A DNA stretch of 64,000 bases from JALYOC01 sp036675345 (GCA_036675345.1 JAKFFE010000034.1:58678-122677), one strand, 5' to 3'; numbered from the stretch's first letter, positions 33,773 to 42,565 are shown. The notes: generated by a model not told the origin, from the letters alone. Translations and numbers: made by a program.

Positions 33773-33957
33773 GTCGTTCTCCTCCTGAAAGAAGGATGCG
33801 ACAGCGGAACAATCGCGGCATCGGTGCAGCCAGGCGGGAGGCCTCGCCTGGCGGCTTGTGCTCCCACCCCATCGGTGTGCGGCGCACTCGCTCGTTGCCC
33901 GGGCGAGTGAACACGGCCGGGCGATAGCCGAGGTCCGGCGCTGACGCCGGTCCCCCG

Positions 33958-34071
33958 GAACGAAGCAGGTGGGCGCCGGCCCTGACGTCGACCCCCACGA
34001 ACGAAGAAGGTCGGCGCCGGCCCTGACGTCGCCCTCCGGAACGAAGCAGGTGGGCGCCGGCCCTGACGTCG
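33958..34071. repeat. Three tandem copies of a 33-base repeat with 7-8-base spacers
   Basis: Copies at 33958-33990, 33999-34031 and 34039-34071 start GAACGAAG and end GCCGGCCCTGACGTCG. Copies 1 and 3 are identical and copy 2 differs at two positions. Each contains the palindromes GGCGCC and GACGTC. A related degenerate GTCCGGCGCTGACGCCGG lies upstream. The spacers are too short for CRISPR. Confidence 0.8.
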
Positions 34072-34132
34072 AGAGACCGGACCCGGTATCGAGGCGATCC
34101 ACACGGTGGGAACCGGGGTTCCGACCCCGCCT

Positions 34133-34189
34133 CTTGCACTCGAGGGGGGATGAATGACGCTGCGCACGAGATCCCCCCTCGAGTGCAAG
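34133..34189. repeat. Perfect 19-base inverted repeat with 19-base loop
   Basis: CTTGCACTCGAGGGGGGAT at 34133-34151 is exactly complementary in reverse to ATCCCCCCTCGAGTGCAAG at 34171-34189. The loop GAATGACGCTGCGCACGAG is 19 bases. It lies about 100 bases downstream of aspS and beside the 33-base repeats. No T-run follows. It could form a strong hairpin or cruciform, or be an element end. Confidence 0.85.
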
Positions 34190-34253
34190 CAGGTTGGTTC
34201 GAAGCGGAGTGTGCGCCCCGCAGGAGTCGTGGTCAGCCAGAATTCCCGGGCGC

Positions 34254-34279
34254 GATCCGGCTCGAGCGCGAGCCGGATC
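34254..34279 (-). terminator. Hairpin just downstream of aspS
   Basis: Perfect 11-base arms GATCCGGCTCG and CGAGCCGGATC enclose an AGCG tetraloop, 13 bases after the aspS stop. There is no clear T-run, so termination may be Rho-assisted, or the hairpin may protect the transcript's 3' end. Confidence 0.5.
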
Positions 34280-34291
34280 CCCTCCCGCCAG

Positions 34292-36112
34292 CTACTTGGG
34301 CGCCGGAGGCGTCGCCTTCACGTAGACCTCCTTGAGCTGCCGGTCGTCCACCTCGCCCGGAGCGCCGGTCATCAGATCGGTGCCCTTCTGGGTCTTGGGG
34401 AACGGGATCACATCCCGGAGCGACTCGGCGCCGGTGAGCAGCATCGCCAGCCGGTCCATGCCGATGGCGATTCCACCGTGGGGCGGGGCGCCGAACTTCA
34501 GCGCGTCCAGCAGGAAGCCGAACTTGCTGCGGGCGTCCTCATCGCTGATCCCCAGGGCGCGGAACACCTCCGCCTGGACCTTGGGATCGTGCAGCCGGAT
34601 CGACCCGCCGCCGATCTCGAACCCATTGAGCACCACGTCGTACCGGTAGCACTTCACCTTGCCCGGATCGGTCCCCAGGTACTGGAGGTCCTCGTCGTGG
34701 GGACGGGTGAAGGCGTGGTGGGCGGCGGCCCAGGTCTTGGACTCGTCGTCGTACTCGAACAGCGGCGGGTTCACGACCCACAGGAACTTCCACTGCCCGC
34801 CCGAGCCGTACTCCGGGATCAGCCCCAGCTTCTTGGCCACGTGCACGCGCAGGTTGGCCATCACCGTCTGCACCAGCGACTCGCGGCCGAACTGGAACAT
34901 GATCAGGTCGCCGGACTTGGCGCCGCAGGCCTCGTTGATCGCCAGCCGCAGCGCGGGGGAGATGGTCTTGGCCAGCGGGGACTGGGTCCACTCGCCGGTC
35001 TCGCCGACCTTGGCGCGGGCCAGGCCCTTGGCGCCCATCCCCTTCACGTACTCCTCCAGCTTGTCGCTCTCCGCGCGGGACAGCGCGTTGGCGGCGGGGA
35101 CCACCATCGCCTTGACGATCCCCTTCTGCTCCACCGCGTCCAGCAGCATCGGGACGCCACCTTCGGCGCCGTGCTGCTTGATCAGCCCGGTGAGCACGGT
35201 GTGCTCCAGCCCGAAGCGCAGGTCCGGCTTGTCGTTGCCGTACTTGTCCATCGACTCGTCGAAGTCCATCCGCATGAAGGGGACGGGGACGTCGATGTTC
35301 AAGAGCTCCTTCCACAGCTGCTGGATCAGGCCCTCGATGATGGTGAAGATGTCGTCCTGGGTGACGAAGCTCATCTCCAGATCGATCTGGGTGAACTCCG
35401 GCTGCCGATCCAGACGCAGATCCTCGTCGCGGAAGCACTTCACGATCTGGAAGTAGCGGTCGAAGCCGGCCACCATGAACAGCTGCTTGTAGAGCTGGGG
35501 GCTCTCCGCCATCGCGTAGAACTTGCCCGGGTTCAGCCGCGAGGGGACCAGGAAGTTCCGGGCGCCGCCGGGCGTGTACTTGCCCATGAACGGCGTCTCC
35601 AGCTCCAGGAACCCGTGGTTGTTGAGGTGGGTGCGGGTCATGAGGTTCATCTTCGACCTCTTGATCAGCGTCTCCTGGAGCGGGCGGCGGCGCAGGTCGA
35701 GGTAGCGGTAGGACAGCCGCTTCTCCTCGTTGGTGTCGATCCGATCCTCGATCTGGAACGGGGTGGCCTCGGAGCGGTTGAAGATCTGCAGCTCGGTGGC
35801 CTTGATCTCGATCTCGCCGGTCTTCAGCTTCGGGTTCACCTGGGTGCCACGCGAGGCCACCTTCCCGCGCACGCCGATGCAGAACTCCAGCCGCAGCGAC
35901 CCGGCCAGCTCATGGGCCTCCTTGGCGATCTCCGGCTCGAAGACCACCTGGGTCAGTCCCTCGCGATCCCGAAGATCGATGAAGACCGCGCCGCCGTGAT
36001 CGCGCCGGTTGTGGACCCAGCCGAACAGCACCACCTCCTCGCCAATGTTGGCCTTGGTGAGCTGTCCGCAGTTGTGGGTTCGCTTGACCTCGGTGATGAA
36101 GTTCGCCGCCAT
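34292..36112 (-). CDS. aspS: Aspartyl-tRNA synthetase
   Basis: The 606-residue class II synthetase begins MAANFITEVKRTHNCGQL. It has an anticodon-binding OB fold (VVLFGWVHNRRDHGGAVFID), motif 2 (VKCFRDEDLRLDRQPEFTQID), the bacterial GAD insertion (about residues 295-420) and motif 3 (GGIAIGMDRLAMLL). It is the length of bacterial AspRS. The ATG at 36112 fits the family N-terminus; an upstream ATG at 36142 adds ten residues without support. Whether it discriminates Asp from Asn tRNA cannot be judged here. Confidence 0.96.
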   Translation of the reverse strand: MAANFITEVKRTHNCGQLTKANIGEEVVLFGWVHNRRDHGGAVFIDLRDREGLTQVVFEPEIAKEAHELAGSLRLEFCIGVRGKVASRGTQVNPKLKTGEIEIKATELQIFNRSEATPFQIEDRIDTNEEKRLSYRYLDLRRRPLQETLIKRSKMNLMTRTHLNNHGFLELETPFMGKYTPGGARNFLVPSRLNPGKFYAMAESPQLYKQLFMVAGFDRYFQIVKCFRDEDLRLDRQPEFTQIDLEMSFVTQDDIFTIIEGLIQQLWKELLNIDVPVPFMRMDFDESMDKYGNDKPDLRFGLEHTVLTGLIKQHGAEGGVPMLLDAVEQKGIVKAMVVPAANALSRAESDKLEEYVKGMGAKGLARAKVGETGEWTQSPLAKTISPALRLAINEACGAKSGDLIMFQFGRESLVQTVMANLRVHVAKKLGLIPEYGSGGQWKFLWVVNPPLFEYDDESKTWAAAHHAFTRPHDEDLQYLGTDPGKVKCYRYDVVLNGFEIGGGSIRLHDPKVQAEVFRALGISDEDARSKFGFLLDALKFGAPPHGGIAIGMDRLAMLLTGAESLRDVIPFPKTQKGTDLMTGAPGEVDDRQLKEVYVKATPPAPK

Positions 36113-36205
36113 GCTCTCTCTCGAAAAAAGGTCGCCGAACATAGGGGCCGACCCTGCAACGCGTCAAAGACCTTCCGGCCCCCTCAACTGGAACGAGCGG
36201 TAAGC

Positions 36206-37522
36206 ATGGCGCGCATAGTAAAACCCCTGCCCATGCGGGTTTACCCACTCCTCCCCCTCCTGACTCTCCTCGCCGCCTGCGCCCCCGACAAGGTGGCTCC
36301 GGTCCCGGTGATGGCCATGGTGATCAGCAACACCGGCCAGTACGAGCCCCGCGAGGTGGCCCTCTCCACCGTGGAAGACGTGGTGGCGCTCAGCGGCACC
36401 GCCGCCCGCCTGGTGGGGGGGGCCCGGATCGAGGACGACTCCAATGACCCGCTGCGGGCCAATGACAACCTCACCGAGGAGCAGCTGCGGCAGATCCTGG
36501 TGAAGTCGGAGGGGTTGCCTCCCCGTGCCTCCTATGTGGAGCGGGCGGGAGTGCTGTGGCCGGCCGACTTCCACACCTGGAACATGGTCAGCACCTACTA
36601 CAACTTCGAGAAGGCCTACCTCTACTTCCAGGACAACGGGGTCACCGTGGGGGAGACGCTGGATCCGCGGACCGGCGCCGGCCCCACCGTCTATTACTTC
36701 CCCTCCCTCTCCTTCCAAGGCCGCGCTCCGTTGGAGGACAACGCCCTCTTCCACTCGCCGATGGAGGCCTTCGCGATCCTGCCCTTCAAGGAGCTGCAGG
36801 CAGTTCCGCTCTCCATGAACGGAGGGGTGGTCGCCCACGAGTTCGCGCACCGGGTCTTCAGTCAGCGGGTGTACGGCGGAGCGTCGATCCCGATCCCCTT
36901 CCAGACCAGCTGGGTCCCGGAGGGGGGCTTCACCACTCCGGGCACCAACCTGGTCAAGAGCATCGACGAGGGCCTGGCCGACTACCACGCCTACGGCGTC
37001 AGCTGCGGCAGCTCCTACGGCTGCACCACCCGCTTCCTGGAGCCGTCGGTGGGGGCCTTCGCCGCCGACGCCCGGGACTTCTCCGACCTGGACCGCTGCA
37101 TGGACCTGCCGCTGCGCAACGCGATCAGCGGCATGCACGTGGGGGACTTCGGTGGCCAGGGCCTGGACTACCGGCTGGGCACCCTGCTGGCCACCGCGCT
37201 GCACAAGGCCGCCGGCAGCACCAAGCGGCAGACCATGCAGCGCGCGCTGCTGGCCGCCTACAATGACGAGAGCGGGTCCTCCCCGGGCCTGCGCCAGCTG
37301 GTGAACGCCAACGCCGCCAGCCCCGGCAACTTCACCCTGGCCGCGGTGGCGGTCTCCATCCTCCAGCACATCTCCGACCCGGACCTGAAGATTGAGACCT
37401 GCAACGCCTTCATCGATCACCTGCAGATCCCCAAGGCGGACATGATCGCCCCGGCCGGCGTCACCGTGGCCTGCCCAGCCGAATCCGCCAACAACGGCAC
37501 CTGCCCGAACATCAACGGATGA
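36206..37522 (+). CDS. Putative zinc metalloprotease-like lipoprotein
   Basis: The 438-residue protein has a lipoprotein signal (LLPLLTLLAAC) and, in mid-protein, VVAHEFAHRVFSQRV (HExxH zinc motif) followed ~70 residues on by SIDEGLADYHAY, which can supply the third ligand Glu as in gluzincins. Four cysteines and other conserved blocks follow (GVSCGSSYGC). Its family is not recognised. The start is the ATG at 36206; a second ATG at 36233 is possible. It is translationally coupled to the beta-barrel gene by a four-base overlap. Confidence 0.8.
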   Translation: MARIVKPLPMRVYPLLPLLTLLAACAPDKVAPVPVMAMVISNTGQYEPREVALSTVEDVVALSGTAARLVGGARIEDDSNDPLRANDNLTEEQLRQILVKSEGLPPRASYVERAGVLWPADFHTWNMVSTYYNFEKAYLYFQDNGVTVGETLDPRTGAGPTVYYFPSLSFQGRAPLEDNALFHSPMEAFAILPFKELQAVPLSMNGGVVAHEFAHRVFSQRVYGGASIPIPFQTSWVPEGGFTTPGTNLVKSIDEGLADYHAYGVSCGSSYGCTTRFLEPSVGAFAADARDFSDLDRCMDLPLRNAISGMHVGDFGGQGLDYRLGTLLATALHKAAGSTKRQTMQRALLAAYNDESGSSPGLRQLVNANAASPGNFTLAAVAVSILQHISDPDLKIETCNAFIDHLQIPKADMIAPAGVTVACPAESANNGTCPNING

Positions 37523-38274
37523 GCCCCTTGCGCATGCGCCGCCCCTTCGCCCTTCCCCTCTGCCTCTCTCTGCTGGCCTCCCTCCCGGCGCTGGCCCAGG
37601 AGGACGAGGTGATCCCCTACCCGGACGACCCGGTGGAGTCGGACATCCCCCGCCGCCGGCTGCCTCCGCGAAGCGATCCCACCCGCTCCCGCACCGAGGA
37701 GACCCAGATCGAAAAGCAGGATCGCCAGATCTCGCTGGCCGGGCTGGATGATCCCACCCTGGGCGTGGGCGGAGAGGCGGTGGTGGGGGTGCTGTTCCTG
37801 GAGAGCTCGCGCGGTGCCCTGGTCGATCCCCGGCTGGCGCTGGGGGTGCGGATCAACTGGGAGTTCGGCCGGCTGTTCTTCGACGAGCTGATCCGTCAGG
37901 GGCTGTTCGCCGACTTCTCCTGGAACTACGCCGCCCTCCACGAGGGGACGATCACCATCAACACCGACACCCACTTCCACTACCTGACCGTGGCCCCCGG
38001 GTTCGCCTTCCCGGTGTTCGGACCGGACTTCCTGCTCTACGGGCAGCTCGGCGGCGGGGTGGTGATCCAGCAGTCGGTGGTCCACTTCGATGATCGCGCC
38101 ACGGGGATGGTGGGCATCAAGCCCGCGCTCCAGTACGGCTTCGGCTTCCGCGGGCGTCCCCTGGTCTCTCCCGACGGCCTGCTGCGGATCTCCTTCCGGG
38201 TGGAGCTGACCCGCTACCGCCGCCACTACATGGACGACACCTACCTGGGCGCCAGCCTGGGCGCCGCCTTCTGA
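37519..38274 (+). CDS. Outer-membrane beta-barrel protein
   Basis: The 251-residue product has a signal peptide (LCLSLLASLPALAQ), an acidic, Pro/Arg-rich linker and a ~165-residue barrel with alternating hydrophobic and aromatic residues (VGGEAVVGVLFLES, LFADFSWNYAALHEG, FLLYGQLGGGVVIQQ, ISFRVELTRYRRHY) ending LGASLGAAF with a terminal Phe. Its ATG overlaps the stop of the protease-like gene (ATGA), so the pair probably works together. Confidence 0.82.
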   Translation: MSPLRMRRPFALPLCLSLLASLPALAQEDEVIPYPDDPVESDIPRRRLPPRSDPTRSRTEETQIEKQDRQISLAGLDDPTLGVGGEAVVGVLFLESSRGALVDPRLALGVRINWEFGRLFFDELIRQGLFADFSWNYAALHEGTITINTDTHFHYLTVAPGFAFPVFGPDFLLYGQLGGGVVIQQSVVHFDDRATGMVGIKPALQYGFGFRGRPLVSPDGLLRISFRVELTRYRRHYMDDTYLGASLGAAF

Positions 38275-38458
38275 AGGAGGAAGGACTTTTCCCTCTCCGC
38301 GGCTCCCCGGTACCCATCCGGACCCCGGCAATTGTCCGCCGGGGATCGCTTCCCCCCGCTGGCGTCGCTCAGCGGACATCCCAACTCGCGCACCCAGGGA
38401 GCAGGTCCGCGCCCAAGGTGGCATGCCGGGTGCTTAGTCCCAGGTCAGGGGGATGGGG

Positions 38459-38719
38459 ATGGCGAAGCTGGTGGAGTGGGAGAAGACCGTGGGCGCAGCA
38501 GCAAACACCGCACAGCCGCAGCAGCAGCTGGATCCAATCTGCGGCCGCAAGGTGTCGGGGAAGGTCCCGACCACCGAGTACAAGCAGCGCAAGTACTACT
38601 TCTGTTCGGACGGCTGTCTGGCGCAGTTCAACGCCCGGACCGAGAAGTTCCGGCTCAATGAGCTGGCCAAGGCCGGCGCGTTGCTCACGCCGGGAAAGGT
38701 CCGCTGGGGCCTCAGCTAG
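38459..38719 (+). CDS. YHS/TRASH-type metal-binding domain protein
   Basis: The product has 86 residues. DPICGRKVSGKVPTTEYKQR and KYYFCSDGCLAQF form the YHS pattern (CxxC-type Cys with a later CxxxC), a small zinc- or copper-binding domain found in metal-handling proteins. The ATG at 38459 is chosen because AGGGGG precedes it; an ATG at 38453 would touch that site. There is no membrane segment. Confidence 0.82.
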   Translation: MAKLVEWEKTVGAAANTAQPQQQLDPICGRKVSGKVPTTEYKQRKYYFCSDGCLAQFNARTEKFRLNELAKAGALLTPGKVRWGLS

Positions 38720-38737
38720 CAGCAACCGTTGGGAAAC

Positions 38738-38776
38738 GCGCCCCTGGGAGAGCGGCTGATCGCTCCCTGGGGGCGC
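38738..38776 (+). terminator. Imperfect hairpin after the YHS gene
   Basis: GCGCCCCTGGGAGAGCG and CGCTCCCTGGGGGCGC pair imperfectly around GCTGAT, followed by TTCTGG. The position is 18 bases after the stop. Confidence 0.45.
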
Positions 38777-38860
38777 TTCTGGTCTGAAAGCAGGAAATGA
38801 AGTCGCCTGGCCGGCGTTACAGGGTGCGTCCTTCTCCCCACGGCTAGGCTCCCTCCTCTG

Positions 38861-39475
38861 ATGACCACCGCTCCCCGGATCTGGTTTCCCGACGCCGTCG
38901 AATCGCTGTGGGTCAAGGGGCTGGCGGATCGCACCACCCCCCAGTTGCGGACCGAGCTGAAGCAGCGGGGCCTGGATCTGGGCCCCCCGCTCCTGCCCGG
39001 TTACCCGGCGGAGCTGATCGCGGAGGTCACCCACTACGCCGCGCCGCGGATGTTCCCCGACCTGACCCCGGAGGTGGCCATCTACCGGATGGGGGAGATC
39101 GCCATCGATCAGTTCGCGTACTCGCTGCTGGGGCGCGCCCTGTTCCCGATGCTGAAGGTCTTCGGCGGAAAGCGGACCATGCTGCGGATGCAAAGCAACA
39201 TGCGCACCTCCAACAACTTCACCCGGATCGACGTGGCCGAAGTCGCCCCCGAGCGCTTCCGCCTCTCCTTCCACGAGACCGACGGGATGCCCTGGTTCTG
39301 GAAGGCGCTCACCGACCGCGGGGCGCATCACTCCGGAGTGCCCCGGAAGTCCTCAGACACCGTCCTCACCGACGCCCACCGGTTGACCCTCTTCTACGAC
39401 GTGCGCAAGACCCCGGACTCCGAGTTCCCGGGCACCGAGGTCGACCGCTGGAAGGACGCGCCGCCGCTTCAGTAG
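38861..39475 (+). CDS. Myxobacterial DUF2378/TIGR02265 family protein
   Basis: The 204-residue protein shows the hallmarks of this Myxococcales-restricted paralogous family, whose members I recall at ~180-200 residues: LKQRGLDLGPPLLPGYPAELIAEV, MFPDLTPEVAIYRMGEIAIDQFAYSLLGRALFPML, MRTSNNFTRIDVAEV, FRLSFHE. The function is unknown, although many copies exist per myxobacterial genome. It is a useful taxonomic marker for this window. Confidence 0.88.
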   Translation: MTTAPRIWFPDAVESLWVKGLADRTTPQLRTELKQRGLDLGPPLLPGYPAELIAEVTHYAAPRMFPDLTPEVAIYRMGEIAIDQFAYSLLGRALFPMLKVFGGKRTMLRMQSNMRTSNNFTRIDVAEVAPERFRLSFHETDGMPWFWKALTDRGAHHSGVPRKSSDTVLTDAHRLTLFYDVRKTPDSEFPGTEVDRWKDAPPLQ

Positions 39476-39555
39476 ACCCGGCCGTCGACCACCCGGGTGG
39501 ACAATGGAGGACGCGCCACCTCAGGCGGACCCAACCATCGAGGGCGGTCCGCTCC

Positions 39556-39849
39556 TCACTCCCCTCCCGCGCCGCGCTCCACCGCGCGGACGGTGAGGGT
39601 CCGCTGATCCAGGTCCACCTCGCAGCGGACCACCGGCCCGCCCGGGCACTCCACCCGCCACCGCGCCCGGGTCTGGGAGTCGGGAACCAGCGCCGCCACG
39701 GTCAGCCGCTGGGCCAACTCCTCCAGCAGCTCGTTCAGCCGCCGGAACTCCGCCTCCGACAGCCTCCCCACCTGGGCCCAGGCCCCGGCGGTGAGGGTGG
39801 TCCGGACCTGCTGGGGAAACGCGCCCGCCGCTTCGCTTCCGAGGACCAT
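39556..39849 (-). CDS. Small hypothetical protein, 97 residues
   Basis: The frame ends at 39556 and could start at the ATG at 39849 (MVLGSEAAGAFPQQV) or further upstream at 39975. The C-terminal half has alternating charged and hydrophobic residues (ARWRVECPGGPVVRCEVDLDQRTLTVRAVERG) that look like a real beta domain. There is no clear ribosome site. Moderate coding confidence only. Confidence 0.5.
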   Translation of the reverse strand: MVLGSEAAGAFPQQVRTTLTAGAWAQVGRLSEAEFRRLNELLEELAQRLTVAALVPDSQTRARWRVECPGGPVVRCEVDLDQRTLTVRAVERGAGGE

Positions 39850-39940
39850 GTGGGACGGTGTGTGCAGATCGTGTGCCGGGGATCTTCTCCCGTCGATTCG
39901 CACCCTTGGCCGCCCGGCCCCCTCCCCGCCTGAAGGAACT

Positions 39941-40378
39941 TCAGGGGGTGTTATCGAGGCGAGCCTGGCGCCCATCCACCGACCAGGGCCCGGCCCCGGC
40001 GAACAGGAAGTACAGGGACAGCGCCAGCATCGCCGCCGGCGCGATGTTCTGGCTCCAGGGCAACCCCCGGTGGGCGATCAATAGCGCGGCCACGAAGTTG
40101 ATCGCCATCACCGCCCCCGCCCAGCGGGTGGCCGCACCGGCCAGGATCAGCAGCCCACACAGGAACTGGGCCCACACCGACAGCGGGGCCGCCAGCGCCG
40201 GCAGCGGCGTCCCCTGGGCGGCCAGGAACTGCTGGAACTCGTGCATCCGCTCCGCGCTGAGGACGTTGTCCTGGGTGCCGTAGATCAGGGTGAAGGCGGT
40301 GAACAGCCGCAGCAGCAGCGGGCCCGCTGCGCGCCAGCGGTCCATCGCCTCCCACCGCAGCCATCCGCCCGCATCCAC
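39941..40378 (-). CDS. DoxX-family small membrane protein
   Basis: The 145-residue protein has four hydrophobic segments (GPLLLRLFTAFTLIYG; LAAPLSVWAQFLCGLLILAG; WAGAVMAINFVAALLIAH; APAAMLALSLYFLFAGAGPWSVDG), the arrangement and final GxGxxSxDG of DoxX proteins. Members occur with quinone-linked redox or stress functions. The start is a GTG with AAGGAG nine bases upstream; an ATG at 40345 is possible. Confidence 0.82.
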   Translation of the reverse strand: MDAGGWLRWEAMDRWRAAGPLLLRLFTAFTLIYGTQDNVLSAERMHEFQQFLAAQGTPLPALAAPLSVWAQFLCGLLILAGAATRWAGAVMAINFVAALLIAHRGLPWSQNIAPAAMLALSLYFLFAGAGPWSVDGRQARLDNTP

Positions 40379-40441
40379 CAGGGTCGTCTCCTTTTCGGAA
40401 GCGGGGCAGAGCCACCCGCTCCCGGGATGTGACCGTGGGCT

Positions 40442-40762
40442 TTAGCTTCCCAGGGCGGAGACCGCCTGCCGGGCCTTCATCCACTGCTCCCGGTAGGCCT
40501 GGACCTCCTCGGGGGTGAACGCGGAGCGGATCCCGATCGACCGCGCCAGCCGGTCCCCCTGGGTGACCAGCTCCGGCAGCTCGCCCAAGAAGGCCCGCCG
40601 CTCCGGGAGGGTGGCCGAATCCCAGGTCTTCACCCGGGTCTCCAGCCGCTCCACCAGCGGCAGCAGGGTGTTGAGCGCCACCTCCACCTGCCGGTGTTGC
40701 TCGATCAGCGCCTCGTCCCCCAGCGCCTGCACCTGCTCCTCGGACTTCGTCACCGTGACCAT
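40442..40762 (-). CDS. Small conserved protein, paralogue of the 3040-3366 product
   Basis: The product has 106 residues, is helical and charged, and has no signal peptide. It matches the 108-residue protein at 3040-3366 throughout (VQALGD, LIEQH, VALNTLLPL, W-x-KAR-x-AVSAL). It is flanked by a DoxX gene and recJ, quite different neighbours from those of the other copy (sigma-54 activator and TonB receptor). The function is unknown. Confidence 0.7.
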   Translation of the reverse strand: MVTVTKSEEQVQALGDEALIEQHRQVEVALNTLLPLVERLETRVKTWDSATLPERRAFLGELPELVTQGDRLARSIGIRSAFTPEEVQAYREQWMKARQAVSALGS

Positions 40763-40787
40763 GGACCCACTCTAACCTTCCCGGGGC

Positions 40788-42512
40788 TCAACCCGCCGTC
40801 CGCATGTCCTTGAGCTTGAGCGAGATCTTCCGGGTCCCGTTCCACTCGTCGATCCCGACGTTGAACGCCAGGTCCACCGGGCCCTCGGTCAGCGCCAGCC
40901 GGTCCGCCATCGAGAAGCCGATCGCGTCCAGCTTGGGCGCCCCCTCCAGCCGCAGCTTGAGGTGCCCCACCTGCCCGGCCCGCTTGTGGGCCAGCACCTT
41001 GGGAGACACCTCCAGCCGCCGGGAGGCGAACACCGGGTTGGGGTTGCCGTTGCCAAACGGACCCAGCGCCTCCACCGCCTCCACCGCCCGCTCGTCCAGC
41101 TCTCCGGGACGGACCAGTGCGTCCACCCGGAACCTGGGGGTGAGGTCCTCGTCCTGGAGGCGTTCTTTGGCGATGGCGTCGAAGGCCTCGGAGAACGCGG
41201 CCAGCCGCCCCTCCTCCAGGGCCAGTCCGGCGGCGTGCTTGTGCCCCCCAAAGCGCTGCAGGTGGCCGGCGCACAGCCCCAGCGCCTGGACCAGGTGGAA
41301 GGGTTCGATGCTCCGCGCCGATCCCCGCCCCACCCCGTCCTTGAGCGCCACCATCACCGTCGGACGGTGGAAGCGCTCCACCACCCGGGAGGCGACGATC
41401 CCGATCACCCCCGCGTGCCAGGCCTCCGAGGAGAGCACCAGCCCATAGGCACCCTTCCGGGAGGCGGCCTGGGCCAGCGCCGACTCGGTGATCTCCTCCT
41501 GGATCTGCTGGCGCTCGCTGTTCGCCGCGTCCAGCTCCCTGGCCATGGCCCGCGCCTCCACCTCGGAGGTGGTGCACAACAGCCGCATCCCCACCGAGGC
41601 GTCCGCCAACCGGCCGGCGGCGTTGATCCGCGGCCCCAGCTTGAACCCCACCTGGCCGGCGTTGACCGCCCCTTCCGGGTCCAGCCCGCTGATCTCCTTC
41701 AGCGCCCGGATCCCCGGCCGGCGGGCGGCGCTCAGCTCCACCAGCCCGTGCTTGACCAGGATCCGGTTGGCGCCGGTCAGCGGGACCACGTCCGCCACCG
41801 TGGCCAGGGCCACCAGATCCAGCAGCGCCTTGAGGTTGGGCTCCGGCCGGGTGGCGTAGGCGCCGTCCTGCCGCAGCTGCCGGCGCAGCCCCATGCACAG
41901 GTTGAAGGCCACCCCCGCCGCGCACAGGTACTTGGTGGGGTAGTCGCAGCCGGGCTGCAGCGGGTTGAGCACCGCCAGCGCCGGAGGCATGGTCTCCGGG
42001 ACCGCGTGGTGGTCCACCACCACCACCTCCAGCCCCAGCGCGTTGGCGCGGGAGACCTCGGCGTGGGAGGTGATTCCACAGTCCAGGGTGACCAGCACCC
42101 GGGTCCCGTCCTGGGCGATCCGTTCGATCGCCTGGACGTTGAGGCCGTAGCCCTCCTCCAGCCGGTGGGGGATGTAGGTCGCCACCACCGCGCCCTGATC
42201 CTCCAGGAACAGGCGCAACAGCGAGGTGGAGCACACGCCGTCCACGTCGTAGTCGCCGTAGAGGGTGATCTTCTCCTGGTGCCGGATCGCCCGCAGCAGC
42301 CGGTCCACCGCCGCCGGCATCCCCTTCATCAGCAGGGGATCGGGCAGATCGGCCAGCCGGGAGTTGAGGAAGGTGGAGGCGGAGGCCGCATCCTGGAGCC
42401 CGCGGGCCACCAGCACCCGCGCCGCCAACGGATGACACTGCAGCGCCGCCGCCAATGAACGGGCCTGCTCCTCTCCCGCGCCCTCCCGGGCCTCCGGCAT
42501 CACCCAACGCAC
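40788..42512 (-). CDS. recJ: Single-stranded-DNA exonuclease RecJ
   Basis: The 574-residue enzyme starts at a GTG (VRWVMPEAREGAG) with GGGGAGGGG nine bases upstream. DHH phosphoesterase motifs are intact: ITLYGDYDVDGVCSTSLL, VLVTLDCGITS, VVVVDHHAVPETMPP, and the DHHA1 GGHKHAAGLALEE. A C-terminal OB-like domain follows. RecJ degrades 5' single-stranded ends in recombination and mismatch repair. It is divergent from an outer-membrane barrel gene. Confidence 0.95.
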   Translation of the reverse strand: MRWVMPEAREGAGEEQARSLAAALQCHPLAARVLVARGLQDAASASTFLNSRLADLPDPLLMKGMPAAVDRLLRAIRHQEKITLYGDYDVDGVCSTSLLRLFLEDQGAVVATYIPHRLEEGYGLNVQAIERIAQDGTRVLVTLDCGITSHAEVSRANALGLEVVVVDHHAVPETMPPALAVLNPLQPGCDYPTKYLCAAGVAFNLCMGLRRQLRQDGAYATRPEPNLKALLDLVALATVADVVPLTGANRILVKHGLVELSAARRPGIRALKEISGLDPEGAVNAGQVGFKLGPRINAAGRLADASVGMRLLCTTSEVEARAMARELDAANSERQQIQEEITESALAQAASRKGAYGLVLSSEAWHAGVIGIVASRVVERFHRPTVMVALKDGVGRGSARSIEPFHLVQALGLCAGHLQRFGGHKHAAGLALEEGRLAAFSEAFDAIAKERLQDEDLTPRFRVDALVRPGELDERAVEAVEALGPFGNGNPNPVFASRRLEVSPKVLAHKRAGQVGHLKLRLEGAPKLDAIGFSMADRLALTEGPVDLAFNVGIDEWNGTRKISLKLKDMRTAG

Positions 42513-42530
42513 TCTTTCGCACCCCTCCCC

Positions 42531-42565
42531 GCCTGGAAGGTCTCCAGGCGCGACCGCAACGGTCG
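42531..42565 (-). promoter_or_regulatory. Two adjacent hairpins in the recJ leader
   Basis: GCCTGGA-AGGTC-TCCAGGC (42531-42549) and CGACCG-CAA-CGGTCG (42551-42565) are perfect, one base apart, and end right upstream of the recJ ribosome site. They could shape the 5' leader or be operators. Confidence 0.35.

Larger units (their letters stand above)
33489..34291. other. Long spacer between glpA and aspS, rich in repeats
   Basis: About 800 bases hold one likely small gene (33584-33772), a three-copy 33-base tandem repeat, a perfect 19-base inverted repeat and a hairpin after aspS. The rest shows no clear coding frame. Confidence 0.6.

Noticed and set aside
33958..34071. Possible CRISPR array
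   Set aside because: There are only three repeats, spacers of 7-8 bases and no cas genes, so it is not CRISPR.
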